From Bacteroidales bacterium (GTDB lineage Bacteria > Bacteroidota > Bacteroidia > Bacteroidales > F082): 10,389 bases of DNA. Where the stretch lies: contig JAEEII010000273.1 in assembly GCA_016281295.1 (NCBI GenBank), positions 1 to 10,389 of the forward strand, in the 5' to 3' direction. The notes under the pieces are model-generated. The model saw nothing but the letters and a program-made list of their open reading frames with translations. It made no database searches and had not been told where the DNA came from. Numbering within the stretch: position 1 is the first letter of the stretch; every line of letters begins with the position of its first letter. This document shows positions 1 to 6,101 of the stretch, piece by piece. The position numbers and the translations under genes are program-made.

Positions 1-102
1 ACAATAAAGGAGGCCTTTTTGAACGCATTTCGACTATTTTTGGCTCTTATCTCGCCAAATTATAGTCCTAAAACAAAAATAGCAAAATCTTCTACATCCA
101 AC

Positions 103-142
103 AAAAAAAAGAGAGCGACCTTTTTAGTCGCCCTCTTTTTTT
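103..142 (-). terminator. Rho-independent terminator, probably bidirectional
   Basis: The arms at 111-119 and 127-135 pair over nine positions around a 7-base loop. An A-tract lies on the left (103-110) and a T-tract on the right (136-142), so both strands end in a U-run. Read on the minus strand the single imperfect position is a G-U wobble. Read on the plus strand it is an A-C mismatch. The hairpin is therefore stronger as the end of the minus-strand DUF5723-like transcript, which would have a 3' UTR of about 200 nt. It could also end a plus-strand gene lying left of the window. Confidence 0.65.
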
Positions 143-146
143 ATAT

Positions 147-190
147 ACCGTGGATTCCCAAAATCACCGTGTTCCGTCACCGTGGATTCC
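147..190. repeat. Three copies of a 12-bp repeat ACCGTGGATTCC
   Basis: Exact copies lie at 147-158 and 179-190. A third copy lacking the two bases GA lies between them (166-175, ACCGTGTTCC). CCACGG at 202-207 can pair with the CCGTGG of the right-hand copy (180-185) to form a hairpin. The copies are not evenly spaced, with starts 19 and 13 bases apart. The function is unknown. Confidence 0.55.
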
Positions 191-239
191 GCAAGCTCCA
201 CCCACGGCAGTGTACTGTCACCCTTTCAAGGTCCCCAAA

Positions 240-270
240 CTCTAAATTATAAATTATAAATTCTAAATTC
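240..270. repeat. AT-rich heptamer array, copy 1
   Basis: Bases 243-270 are four tandem heptamers of the form TAAATT(A/C), in the order A, A, C, C. With three preceding bases (CTC) they make a 31-bp unit that recurs exactly at 309-339. It lies in the probable 3' UTR of the minus-strand gene ending at 348. Confidence 0.8.
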
Positions 271-288
271 TCCTTCTACCGAGGTTAA

Positions 289-302
289 ACCCCTAACGGG
301 GT
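289..302. repeat. Small hairpin between the heptamer arrays
   Basis: ACCCC (289-293) and GGGGT (298-302) form a perfect 5-bp stem with a TAAC loop. An alternative stem, CTACC (276-280) with GGTAG (300-304), would use part of the same right arm, so the two are mutually exclusive. On the minus strand the 17 bases at 286-302 closely resemble 10235-10251, suggesting a small dispersed motif. No T-run follows, so it is not a classic terminator. Confidence 0.45.
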
Positions 303-308
303 AGCTCC

Positions 309-339
309 CTCTAAATTATAAATTATAAATTCTAAATTC
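309..339. repeat. AT-rich heptamer array, copy 2
   Basis: This is an exact 31-bp duplicate of the array at 240-270, again four TAAATT(A/C) heptamers (312-339) preceded by CTC. It ends nine bases before the stop codon of the minus-strand gene. The pair of arrays brackets 38 bases that contain the hairpin at 289-302. Confidence 0.8.
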
Positions 340-347
340 CCACCCCC

Positions 348-1871
348 CTACCTGTGCCTATACTTGTCACCACAAGCATCCAGCAATGGCCTGAACAGAC
401 AATCACCACGGTCGAGTTTGAGCCGCAGAGAGACCATGAAATCAATCGAGCGGGTTTTACCAAGCCCCGCCAATGAAAGCAGGTCGTTGGTACCCAGTGT
501 CAAGGGCCCGACACGCACAAAAGCACCCGCGGTGAGATAACGGTAGTCATACAATGTCACGGGAAGCGACACGCCGACGAGGCTCGACTCAAAACGCGGT
601 GTCACGCTCAACAGCGGCTCACGTTCCACCGCATCCTCATAAAACCAGCGCGAAACAGGCTGTATCCAAGTGACATTGCAATAAAAGCCCCGGTAGAGAT
701 TCACATCACCTTGAAGACTCAACGCCGTGGGAAGGCCGATGGACAAACTGGCGGTCGTGTCAATGACGGTACCAGCATTCCCCTCTAATTGATCCAGCAA
801 ATCCATCCCGGCATTGACGGTGGTCACCGTGTCAAAATCATGTATGTCCACCAAAAACTCCTTACCCAACAAGCGTTCCGACAGCAGGTGATCCTTGAAC
901 TGAATCCGACCCACATCGAGCACCGACACGCCGACACGCCAATAATAAGGGATGGGAGCGTCATCACATGCCGACCGAGGCACGTCACGAACAATGGTGT
1001 TCTTCTTGTAAGTCAAAGTGACTCCAGCATCAGCGCCGAAGCCCATGCCTTTATACAAAGGCCCCTGATACTCCCATGGCTGCTGCTCATCCCGCAAATT
1101 GCAGCTATAAGACAAAGGCAACGAGAGGCCCAGTGACCCATCCATATTGTAGAAGTACATCTCATGTCCGCTCTCCACCTCGTACGACATCTGGTCAACA
1201 TGAAGCGTCAATCCTGCCGCGCCAAGCAACAGCTTCGCGGTCACACCCGCATCCATCTTCAGCGCGCCATGGTCAAACACCTGCGTGGCATAACCCAGGT
1301 TCACCTCACTCCAATCCAGCATGGCCCAACGCATCCCCTCTGATTCATAACGGACATGTTGCAAAGGCTCATATCGCAACGACTCGGTGATCAGCACCGG
1401 GATCTCCCAAGGCATCTTTGTAATCGAGAAATAGGCACGCTGTCGCAACGAAAACGTCAAGGCGTGGTTGCCGGCAAAAGTCGTCATGAGCGAAGGCCCG
1501 GCCACGTCAAGCATCTGATAAAAATAACGTGGACGGTCTCCATCATGATACCTATAATAATACTCCTTCCCTTCCTGCAAGCCATCCTTGAAAATCATCC
1601 ATGTGCCACCTGGCTTCATCAAGCCACGCACCGACATCCACAACGTGTCGGGAGGCAAATATGCGAAGTTGTTCTCCAGAGAAAAAGAAACCGAGGCCAA
1701 TCCGAAGTCATCATGCACAAAACCTGTGGCAATAGTAGAAGGATTAAGCCATGTCGATGCCGAACCAGAATAGTTATCGAGAACACCGGGAACCGACTGT
1801 CCCAGCCCCTTGAACCACAACAACATCAGCAACGAACATAAAAACGCTCTGTTGATTCTCTGACAAAACAC
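348..1871 (-). CDS. DUF5723-like exported protein, probable outer-membrane beta-barrel
   Basis: This 507-residue protein starts with a type I signal peptide: a hydrophobic run at residues 9-24, with probable cleavage after GLG at Gln25. There is no lipobox. The remainder alternates short amphipathic strands, as in outer-membrane barrels, and carries blocks I recognise from the Bacteroidetes DUF5723 family. These are LNPSTIA (42-48), GFGADAGVTLTY (277-288), a YYWRVGVSVLDVG stretch (309-321), GLPTALSLQGDV (379-390), VTPRFE (423-428) and VGPLTLGTNDL (454-464). The family has no established role; it is thought to sit in the outer membrane. The short tail contains two cysteines (491, 500). It stands alone, divergent from the tRNA gene. 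A near-match to the -7 box (TACCTTGT, 1885-1892, minus) could be its promoter but is weak. The family call is from memory of motifs, and the localisation is inferred. Confidence 0.75.
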   Translation of the reverse strand: MFCQRINRAFLCSLLMLLWFKGLGQSVPGVLDNYSGSASTWLNPSTIATGFVHDDFGLASVSFSLENNFAYLPPDTLWMSVRGLMKPGGTWMIFKDGLQEGKEYYYRYHDGDRPRYFYQMLDVAGPSLMTTFAGNHALTFSLRQRAYFSITKMPWEIPVLITESLRYEPLQHVRYESEGMRWAMLDWSEVNLGYATQVFDHGALKMDAGVTAKLLLGAAGLTLHVDQMSYEVESGHEMYFYNMDGSLGLSLPLSYSCNLRDEQQPWEYQGPLYKGMGFGADAGVTLTYKKNTIVRDVPRSACDDAPIPYYWRVGVSVLDVGRIQFKDHLLSERLLGKEFLVDIHDFDTVTTVNAGMDLLDQLEGNAGTVIDTTASLSIGLPTALSLQGDVNLYRGFYCNVTWIQPVSRWFYEDAVEREPLLSVTPRFESSLVGVSLPVTLYDYRYLTAGAFVRVGPLTLGTNDLLSLAGLGKTRSIDFMVSLRLKLDRGDCLFRPLLDACGDKYRHR

Positions 1872-1934
1872 ACTGCATGAACGAACAAGGTAAAGAAAAA
1901 TTGCTTCATCTTCTAAAAGATAATAAAAAAAGCG

Positions 1935-1942
1935 TACCTTTG
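1935..1942 (+). promoter_or_regulatory. -7 promoter box (TAnnTTTG) for tRNA-Leu
   Basis: TACCTTTG matches the Bacteroidetes -7 consensus and sits 22 bases before the tRNA 5' end, leaving a leader of roughly 15-18 nt. No convincing TTG at -33 is seen at the usual spacing. It is the only good promoter box ahead of the tRNA-tig-clpP-clpX run. Confidence 0.6.
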
Positions 1943-1964
1943 CAGGCTCTAAACCGACCTGAAC

Positions 1965-2046
1965 GCGGGTGTGGCGGAATTGGTAGACGCGCCAGACTTA
2001 GGATCTGGTTCCGCAAGGAGTAAGGGTTCGAGTCCCTTCATCCGCA
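1965..2046 (+). tRNA. tRNA-Leu (anticodon UAG)
   Basis: The complete cloverleaf can be drawn. The acceptor stem is GCGGGTG (1965-1971) with CATCCGC (2039-2045), containing one G-U pair, followed by discriminator A2046. The D-stem is GCG/CGC (1974-1976, 1988-1990). The anticodon stem CCAGA/TCTGG (1992-1996, 2004-2008) encloses a loop with anticodon TAG at 1999-2001, which reads CUA and other CUN leucine codons. The 13-nt variable arm with a TCC/GGA stem is the long class II arm expected of tRNA-Leu. The T-stem is AAGGG/CCCTT with loop TTCGAGT. The 3' CCA is not encoded (CAA follows), so it must be added after transcription. Only 35 bases separate it from the tig start codon. Confidence 0.97.
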
Positions 2047-2081
2047 CAAGTCAAGAAAAATAATAAAACCTAATTAATATA

Positions 2082-3437
2082 ATGAACGCAACACAAACTC
2101 CCAAGGGAGACAACCTCATCTCCATCAAGATCAACGTGGTCAAAGAGGACTACGAACCGCAGGTCAAAAAAGAGCTTAACAAACTTCAGAAGAAAGCCAA
2201 CGTCCCAGGATTCCGTCCCGGCATGGTGCCTTTCGGCATGATCAAGAAGATGTACGGCGCGCAAGCCACCATCGAAGTGCTCAACACCCTCGTCTCTGAA
2301 ACGCTGAACAACTATATCTTCGACAACAAGCTCGACCTCATCGGCTATCCGCTCAGCGACCTTGAACATCAGCAACCCGTTGATTTCGACAAGCAAGACT
2401 CCCTTGACTTCTTCTTCGAGGCAGCACTCCGTCCCGAAATCCATGTCGATTACAACAAGTCGAACATCGACTTCACCCGTGTCATCGCCGACGACAAATC
2501 CGTTGACAAGACCATCGAGGAAATCATGGAACGCAACCCCACCATCACCCATCCGGAGACCGTCGGGGAAAACGACACCCTCGAACTGAAAGTGCGCGAA
2601 GCTGAAAACGGCAACGAGGTGGAAGGCGGATTCCAAAAAGACTATGTGATGTTCCCCATGAAGGACATCCGCACCAAGACCCTCAAGAAACAACTCCTCG
2701 ACAAAGAAGTGGGAGCTGAGTTCATCGTCAACCTCTCCGAGATCCTCGAATCCGATGAGAAAGTCACCAAACTCCTTGGCGACAACGCCCCCGCCGACAG
2801 CGACTTCAACATCATCATCGACGACATCCGCCGCGAAGAGACCCCCATCCTCGACGAGGAATTCTTCAAAAAGATGTACCCCAACCTGGATATCACCGAC
2901 ATCGACACCTTCCGCGCCCATGTCAAAGCCGATATGGAGAAACAATATGAGAGCGAGACAGACCGTATCCTCCTCAACAAGATGATCGACAACCTCATCG
3001 ACAACAACCCCTTCGACATGCCCGATGAATTCCTCAAACGCTGGATCACCGAGAACAACCAAGGCAAGCTGACCGCCGAAGATATCGAAAAGAACTACGA
3101 GAGCAACTACAGCAAAGGCCTCCGCTGGCAACTGATCGAAGACAGCATCGTGAAGGAGAACCCTGACCTCGCCATCAAAGACGAAGAAATCAGCGCCTTC
3201 CTCCGCAGCCAGATCTTCCCTGGACTCGACTATGACACCATGGACGACGACATGAAGAGCCGCATCGACAAGATCACCGAGAACTACCTCAAGAACGAAG
3301 ATCAAGTCAACAACATCAAGAACCAGATCGCCGACCTCAAGATCACGGCCTTCCTCAAGACAAAGATCAAAATCAACTATACGGACAAAACTTACGACGA
3401 CTTCGTGAAAGAACTCGAAGCCGAAGCCAAAAAGTAA
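2082..3437 (+). CDS. tig: Trigger factor
   Basis: This is the ribosome-bound chaperone that meets nascent chains at the exit tunnel in the cytoplasm. At 451 residues it has the usual length for Bacteroidetes. The ribosome-docking signature is clear: GFRPGMVP at residues 43-50, followed by FGMIKKMYG, matching the GFRxGxVP loop of the family. Residues ~155-250 occupy the place of the FKBP-type prolyl isomerase domain but resemble it poorly, so isomerase activity is doubtful. The rest is the helical, charged C-terminal chaperone body, ending in a Lys/Glu-rich tail. The start at 2082 gives the normal N-terminus; only A-rich sequence, with no Shine-Dalgarno, precedes it. The gene lies 35 bases after tRNA-Leu, with no hairpin or promoter box between them, and 29 bases before clpP. 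That spacing suggests one transcript. Confidence 0.95.
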   Translation: MNATQTPKGDNLISIKINVVKEDYEPQVKKELNKLQKKANVPGFRPGMVPFGMIKKMYGAQATIEVLNTLVSETLNNYIFDNKLDLIGYPLSDLEHQQPVDFDKQDSLDFFFEAALRPEIHVDYNKSNIDFTRVIADDKSVDKTIEEIMERNPTITHPETVGENDTLELKVREAENGNEVEGGFQKDYVMFPMKDIRTKTLKKQLLDKEVGAEFIVNLSEILESDEKVTKLLGDNAPADSDFNIIIDDIRREETPILDEEFFKKMYPNLDITDIDTFRAHVKADMEKQYESETDRILLNKMIDNLIDNNPFDMPDEFLKRWITENNQGKLTAEDIEKNYESNYSKGLRWQLIEDSIVKENPDLAIKDEEISAFLRSQIFPGLDYDTMDDDMKSRIDKITENYLKNEDQVNNIKNQIADLKITAFLKTKIKINYTDKTYDDFVKELEAEAKK

Positions 3438-3466
3438 CTCTTCTTCACTCCTAACCTATAACCAAC

Positions 3467-4141
3467 ATGAACGAATTCCAAAAATACGCCACCAAGCACC
3501 TGGGCATCAACCCTTTGGGACTGGATAAATACATCTCGCAAATCAACAACAGCGGAGGCTACATCTCCCCCACGGTCATCGAAGAACGTCAGCTGAACGT
3601 GGCTCAGATGGACGTGTTCTCCCGTTTGATGATGGACCGCATCATCTTCCTCGGCACCGCCATCGACGACTATGTGGCCAACGTCATTCAGGCACAGCTT
3701 CTCTTCCTGGAGTCAACCGACCCGAAACGCGACATCCAAATCTATCTGAACTCTCCTGGTGGCAGCGTTTACGCCGGCTTGGGCATCTATGACACCATGC
3801 AGTTCATCGGCCCCGACGTGGCAACCATCTGCACCGGCATCGCCGCCTCCATGGCTGCCGTGCTCATGTGCTCCGGCGCCCCCGGAAAACGTTCAGCCCT
3901 CCCCCACTCCCGTATCATGATCCACCAACCCATGGGCGGCGTGGAAGGACAAGCCACCGAGATCGAGATCACCGCTCGCGAGATCCAGAAACTCAAAAAG
4001 GAACTCTACGAGATCATCTCACATCACTCGGGACAACCTTACGACAAGGTGTGGAACGACTCCGACCGCGACTACTGGATGACCGCGGAAGAAGCCAAGG
4101 AATACGGAATGATTGACGAAGTGCTCGCAAGAAAACGTTAA
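3467..4141 (+). CDS. clpP: ATP-dependent Clp protease proteolytic subunit ClpP
   Basis: This is the serine peptidase that forms the 14-mer degradation chamber and works with ClpX in the cytoplasm. It has 224 residues, with an N-terminal extension of about 30 residues relative to E. coli ClpP, as is common in this phylum. The catalytic triad is complete. Ser128 lies in GIAASM, His153 in MIHQP and Asp202 in DRDYWM, with the same 25- and 49-residue spacings as Ser97/His122/Asp171 of E. coli. The NSPGGSV oxyanion-hole loop is at 95-101. The gene begins 29 bases after tig, and its stop codon is one base before the clpX start, implying translational coupling between protease and unfoldase. No frame damage is seen. 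Confidence 0.98.
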   Translation: MNEFQKYATKHLGINPLGLDKYISQINNSGGYISPTVIEERQLNVAQMDVFSRLMMDRIIFLGTAIDDYVANVIQAQLLFLESTDPKRDIQIYLNSPGGSVYAGLGIYDTMQFIGPDVATICTGIAASMAAVLMCSGAPGKRSALPHSRIMIHQPMGGVEGQATEIEITAREIQKLKKELYEIISHHSGQPYDKVWNDSDRDYWMTAEEAKEYGMIDEVLARKR

Positions 4142-4142
4142 G

Positions 4143-5366
4143 ATGGCGACAAGGAAAACACCTCATTGTTCCTTCTGTGGCAGAACGGAAAAAGAAGCAG
4201 GCCCTTTGATGCAAGGCGTAGAGGCTCTCATCTGCCCTCAATGCGCGGAACAAGCTTATTTGATTGCAAAAGAGTTAGTCCCCATGCCTGTCAAAGAAGC
4301 TCCTGTCCCCAGCTTCTCCCTGCTCAAGCCTAAAGAGATCAAAAGTTTTCTTGACCAATACGTCATCGGCCAAGACGAAGCCAAACGTACCCTCGCCGTG
4401 GCCGTTTACAACCACTACAAACGCATCAACCAACAGGTGCAGGACGACGAAGTGGAAATCGAGAAGTCGAACATCATCCTCGTGGGCGAGACTGGAACAG
4501 GCAAGACCCTGATGGCACGCACCATCGCCAAGATGCTGAAGGTGCCTTTCGCCATCGCCGACGCCACCGTGCTCACCGAGGCGGGCTATGTGGGCGAGGA
4601 CGTCGAGAACATCCTCGTCCGACTGCTGCAAGCCGCCGACTACAACGTCAAAGCCGCCGAGAAAGGCATCGTCTTCATCGACGAGATCGACAAGATCGCC
4701 CGTAAAAGCGACAACCCCAGCATCACCCGCGACGTCTCCGGCGAAGGCGTGCAGCAAGCCCTCCTCAAACTCCTCGAAGGCACCATCTCCAACGTGCCAC
4801 CTGAGGGAGGCCGCAAACACCCTGAACAGAAGATGATCGCTATCAACACCAAAGACATCCTCTTCATCGCCGGCGGCGCCTTCGACGGCATCGAACGCAT
4901 CATCGCAGCACGCAAAAGCACCAACGTCATCGGCTACAGCACCAATGCCGACCAAGCCCTCGACAAAAACAACATGCTGAAATACCTGGCACCCGCCGAC
5001 CTTAAAAAATACGGACTCATCCCCGAGATCGTCGGACGTATGCCTATCATCACACACCTCGACCCGCTTGACCCCGCCGCCTTGAAACGCATCCTCACCG
5101 AACCGAAGAACGCCCTCGTCAAACAGTTTACCAAACTGTTCGCCATGGACCATCATGAACTGGTCATCCAAGACGATGCCCTCGACTTCATCGTGGAAAA
5201 AGCCATCGAATTCAAACTCGGCGCACGTGGCCTGCGCTCCATCATGGAAGCCATCCTCAACGACGCCATGTTTAATATGCCCGGACAAAACAGCCAGACA
5301 AAACTGGTCGTGGACAGAGCTTACGCGGAAGAGAAACTCTCTCAAAACACAAAATTGGCACAATAG
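4143..5366 (+). CDS. clpX: ATP-dependent Clp protease ATP-binding subunit ClpX
   Basis: This AAA+ unfoldase recognises, unfolds and feeds substrates into ClpP. It has 407 residues from the ATG at 4143. An upstream in-frame ATG at 4113 lies inside clpP and would add ten non-family residues. In order, the domains and motifs are:
- a zinc-binding domain with C9-x2-C12 and C31-x2-C34;
- Walker A GETGTGKT (115-122);
- pore-1 loop GYVG (148-151);
- Walker B ending D180-E181;
- RKH loop (224-226);
- the ClpP-docking loop, which reads I-G-Y (263-265) instead of the classic I-G-F;
- arginine finger in IVGRMP (Arg299);
- sensor-2 GARGLR (360-365).
All catalytic elements are intact. A single base separates it from the clpP stop codon. 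No terminator is seen before the next gene. Confidence 0.98.
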   Translation: MATRKTPHCSFCGRTEKEAGPLMQGVEALICPQCAEQAYLIAKELVPMPVKEAPVPSFSLLKPKEIKSFLDQYVIGQDEAKRTLAVAVYNHYKRINQQVQDDEVEIEKSNIILVGETGTGKTLMARTIAKMLKVPFAIADATVLTEAGYVGEDVENILVRLLQAADYNVKAAEKGIVFIDEIDKIARKSDNPSITRDVSGEGVQQALLKLLEGTISNVPPEGGRKHPEQKMIAINTKDILFIAGGAFDGIERIIAARKSTNVIGYSTNADQALDKNNMLKYLAPADLKKYGLIPEIVGRMPIITHLDPLDPAALKRILTEPKNALVKQFTKLFAMDHHELVIQDDALDFIVEKAIEFKLGARGLRSIMEAILNDAMFNMPGQNSQTKLVVDRAYAEEKLSQNTKLAQ

Positions 5367-5380
5367 TTGCAATTCATCCC

Positions 5381-5404
5381 GCTTGGTCTTAAAAAAATCC
5401 AAGC
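5381..5404 (+). promoter_or_regulatory. Inverted repeat directly before the DUF4294 start codon
   Basis: GCTTGG (5381-5386) and CCAAGC (5399-5404) are perfect 6-base arms around an A-rich 12-base loop. The right arm ends one base before the ATG at 5406. In RNA this would hold the region just upstream of the start codon in a stem, or act as a processing site between clpX and the next gene. There is no U-run after it, so it is not a terminator. The 39-base gap is short enough that chance cannot be excluded. Confidence 0.4.
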
Positions 5405-5405
5405 T

Positions 5406-6080
5406 ATGAAGAAAACATCCCTTGCCCTGCTGCTCTTGATGGTCGCCACCACAGGCTTCGGTCAACTTTTGAATAAAAACGGATTAAGCAAAAGCGTCAA
5501 ACGCATCTCCCAAGAGACTGCCTACGCATACCAAAGCGAAAAAAAAGCCGACCCCAATAAAATCAATGTCGTATATGGCCAAATCAACGGCAACGACACC
5601 ATGCTCATCGTTTATCTCCCCGAAGTGGACATCGACCTCCTGAGCCGTTACTATGAAATCACTCAGACTCGACAAGGACGACGCCTGGTTTACAACGTGA
5701 AGAAGGTATATCCTTACGCCAAAATCGCCGGTGAAAAAATGAAAGAATATGACACGATATTAGCCGGCATCAGCAACACTTCCGAACGCAAACGCCTGAT
5801 GAAACAAGCCGAAGAGGAGATTTCAAACGAATACACCGAAGAACTCAAGAAACTCACCTTCTCACAAGGCGCCATCCTCATCCGGCTCATCGACCGTGAG
5901 ACCGGCAACACCTCCTACCAAGTCGTCCAGGAACTGCGCGGCAAAGTGAGAGCCTTCTTCTATCAAGGCTTCGCACGCATCTGGGGCTACAACCTGAAAT
6001 CAGAATACGACCCCTCCACCAACCGCGAAGACGACGAAATCGAAACCATCATCACCTTGCTGGAAAGAGGACAAATTTAG
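5406..6080 (+). CDS. DUF4294 family exported protein
   Basis: This 224-residue protein of unknown function is recognised as the Bacteroidetes family DUF4294. Its conserved core includes YNVKKVYPYAKIA (96-108), a charged coiled-coil-like helix (109-150), then SQGAILIRLIDRETGNTSY (153-171) and the tail RAFFYQGFARIWGYNL (182-197). Residues 1-19 form a signal peptide, with probable cleavage after GFG at Gln20. There is no lipobox, so it should be periplasmic or envelope-associated. The ATG at 5406 is chosen because it begins the signal peptide; an upstream TTG at 5367 would place 13 polar residues ahead of it. It starts 39 bases after clpX and may share that transcript. It converges with the sugar transferase gene. 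No enzymatic motif is evident. Confidence 0.8.
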   Translation: MKKTSLALLLLMVATTGFGQLLNKNGLSKSVKRISQETAYAYQSEKKADPNKINVVYGQINGNDTMLIVYLPEVDIDLLSRYYEITQTRQGRRLVYNVKKVYPYAKIAGEKMKEYDTILAGISNTSERKRLMKQAEEEISNEYTEELKKLTFSQGAILIRLIDRETGNTSYQVVQELRGKVRAFFYQGFARIWGYNLKSEYDPSTNREDDEIETIITLLERGQI

Positions 6081-6081
6081 T

Positions 6082-6101
6082 TGAGAGAGTAACCTCTCTC
6101 A
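6082..6101. terminator. Hairpin between convergent genes
   Basis: TGAGAGAG (6082-6089) and CTCTCTCA (6094-6101) form a perfect 8-bp stem with a TAAC loop. It starts just after the plus-strand TAG (6078-6080), and its right arm includes the minus-strand stop codon (6099-6101). The symmetrical position suits ending both converging transcripts, but neither strand has a U-run, so intrinsic termination would be weak. Confidence 0.4.

Larger units (their letters stand above)
1..347. other. Intergenic region without a convincing gene
   Basis: No believable gene is seen here. The only open frame of note (19-252, plus) starts at TTG, runs across a terminator and repeats, and has a low-complexity sequence. 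The stretch contains a weak AAAGG/CCTTT hairpin at 6-18, a strong hairpin terminator at 103-142, degenerate 12-bp repeats at 147-190, and two identical AT-rich heptamer arrays at 240-270 and 309-339 with a small hairpin between them. From the position of the terminator, most of the stretch is probably the 3' untranslated region of the minus-strand gene that ends at 348. Confidence 0.7.

Noticed and set aside
19..252. A 77-codon plus-strand frame at the left end
   Set aside because: It has a TTG start and no recognisable domain, and it crosses the terminator at 103-142 and the repeats after it.
240..339. A CRISPR array, because of two identical 31-bp repeats with a 38-bp spacer
   Set aside because: There are only two units, the repeat is an AT-rich tandem heptamer rather than a CRISPR-type repeat, and there are no cas genes in the window.
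2047..2081. Terminator or second promoter between tRNA-Leu and tig
   Set aside because: No inverted repeat, T-run or TAnnTTTG box can be found in these 35 AT-rich bases.
2070..3305. A 411-codon open frame antisense to tig
   Set aside because: It is a shadow. The tig codons strongly favour C in the third position, which removes antisense stops. The translation is a low-complexity run of V, D, E, F and L with no family motif.
4275..5465. A 396-codon open frame antisense to clpX
   Set aside because: Same cause: the sense strand is a perfect clpX, and the antisense product is a compositionally odd D/V/G/F/H-rich chain.
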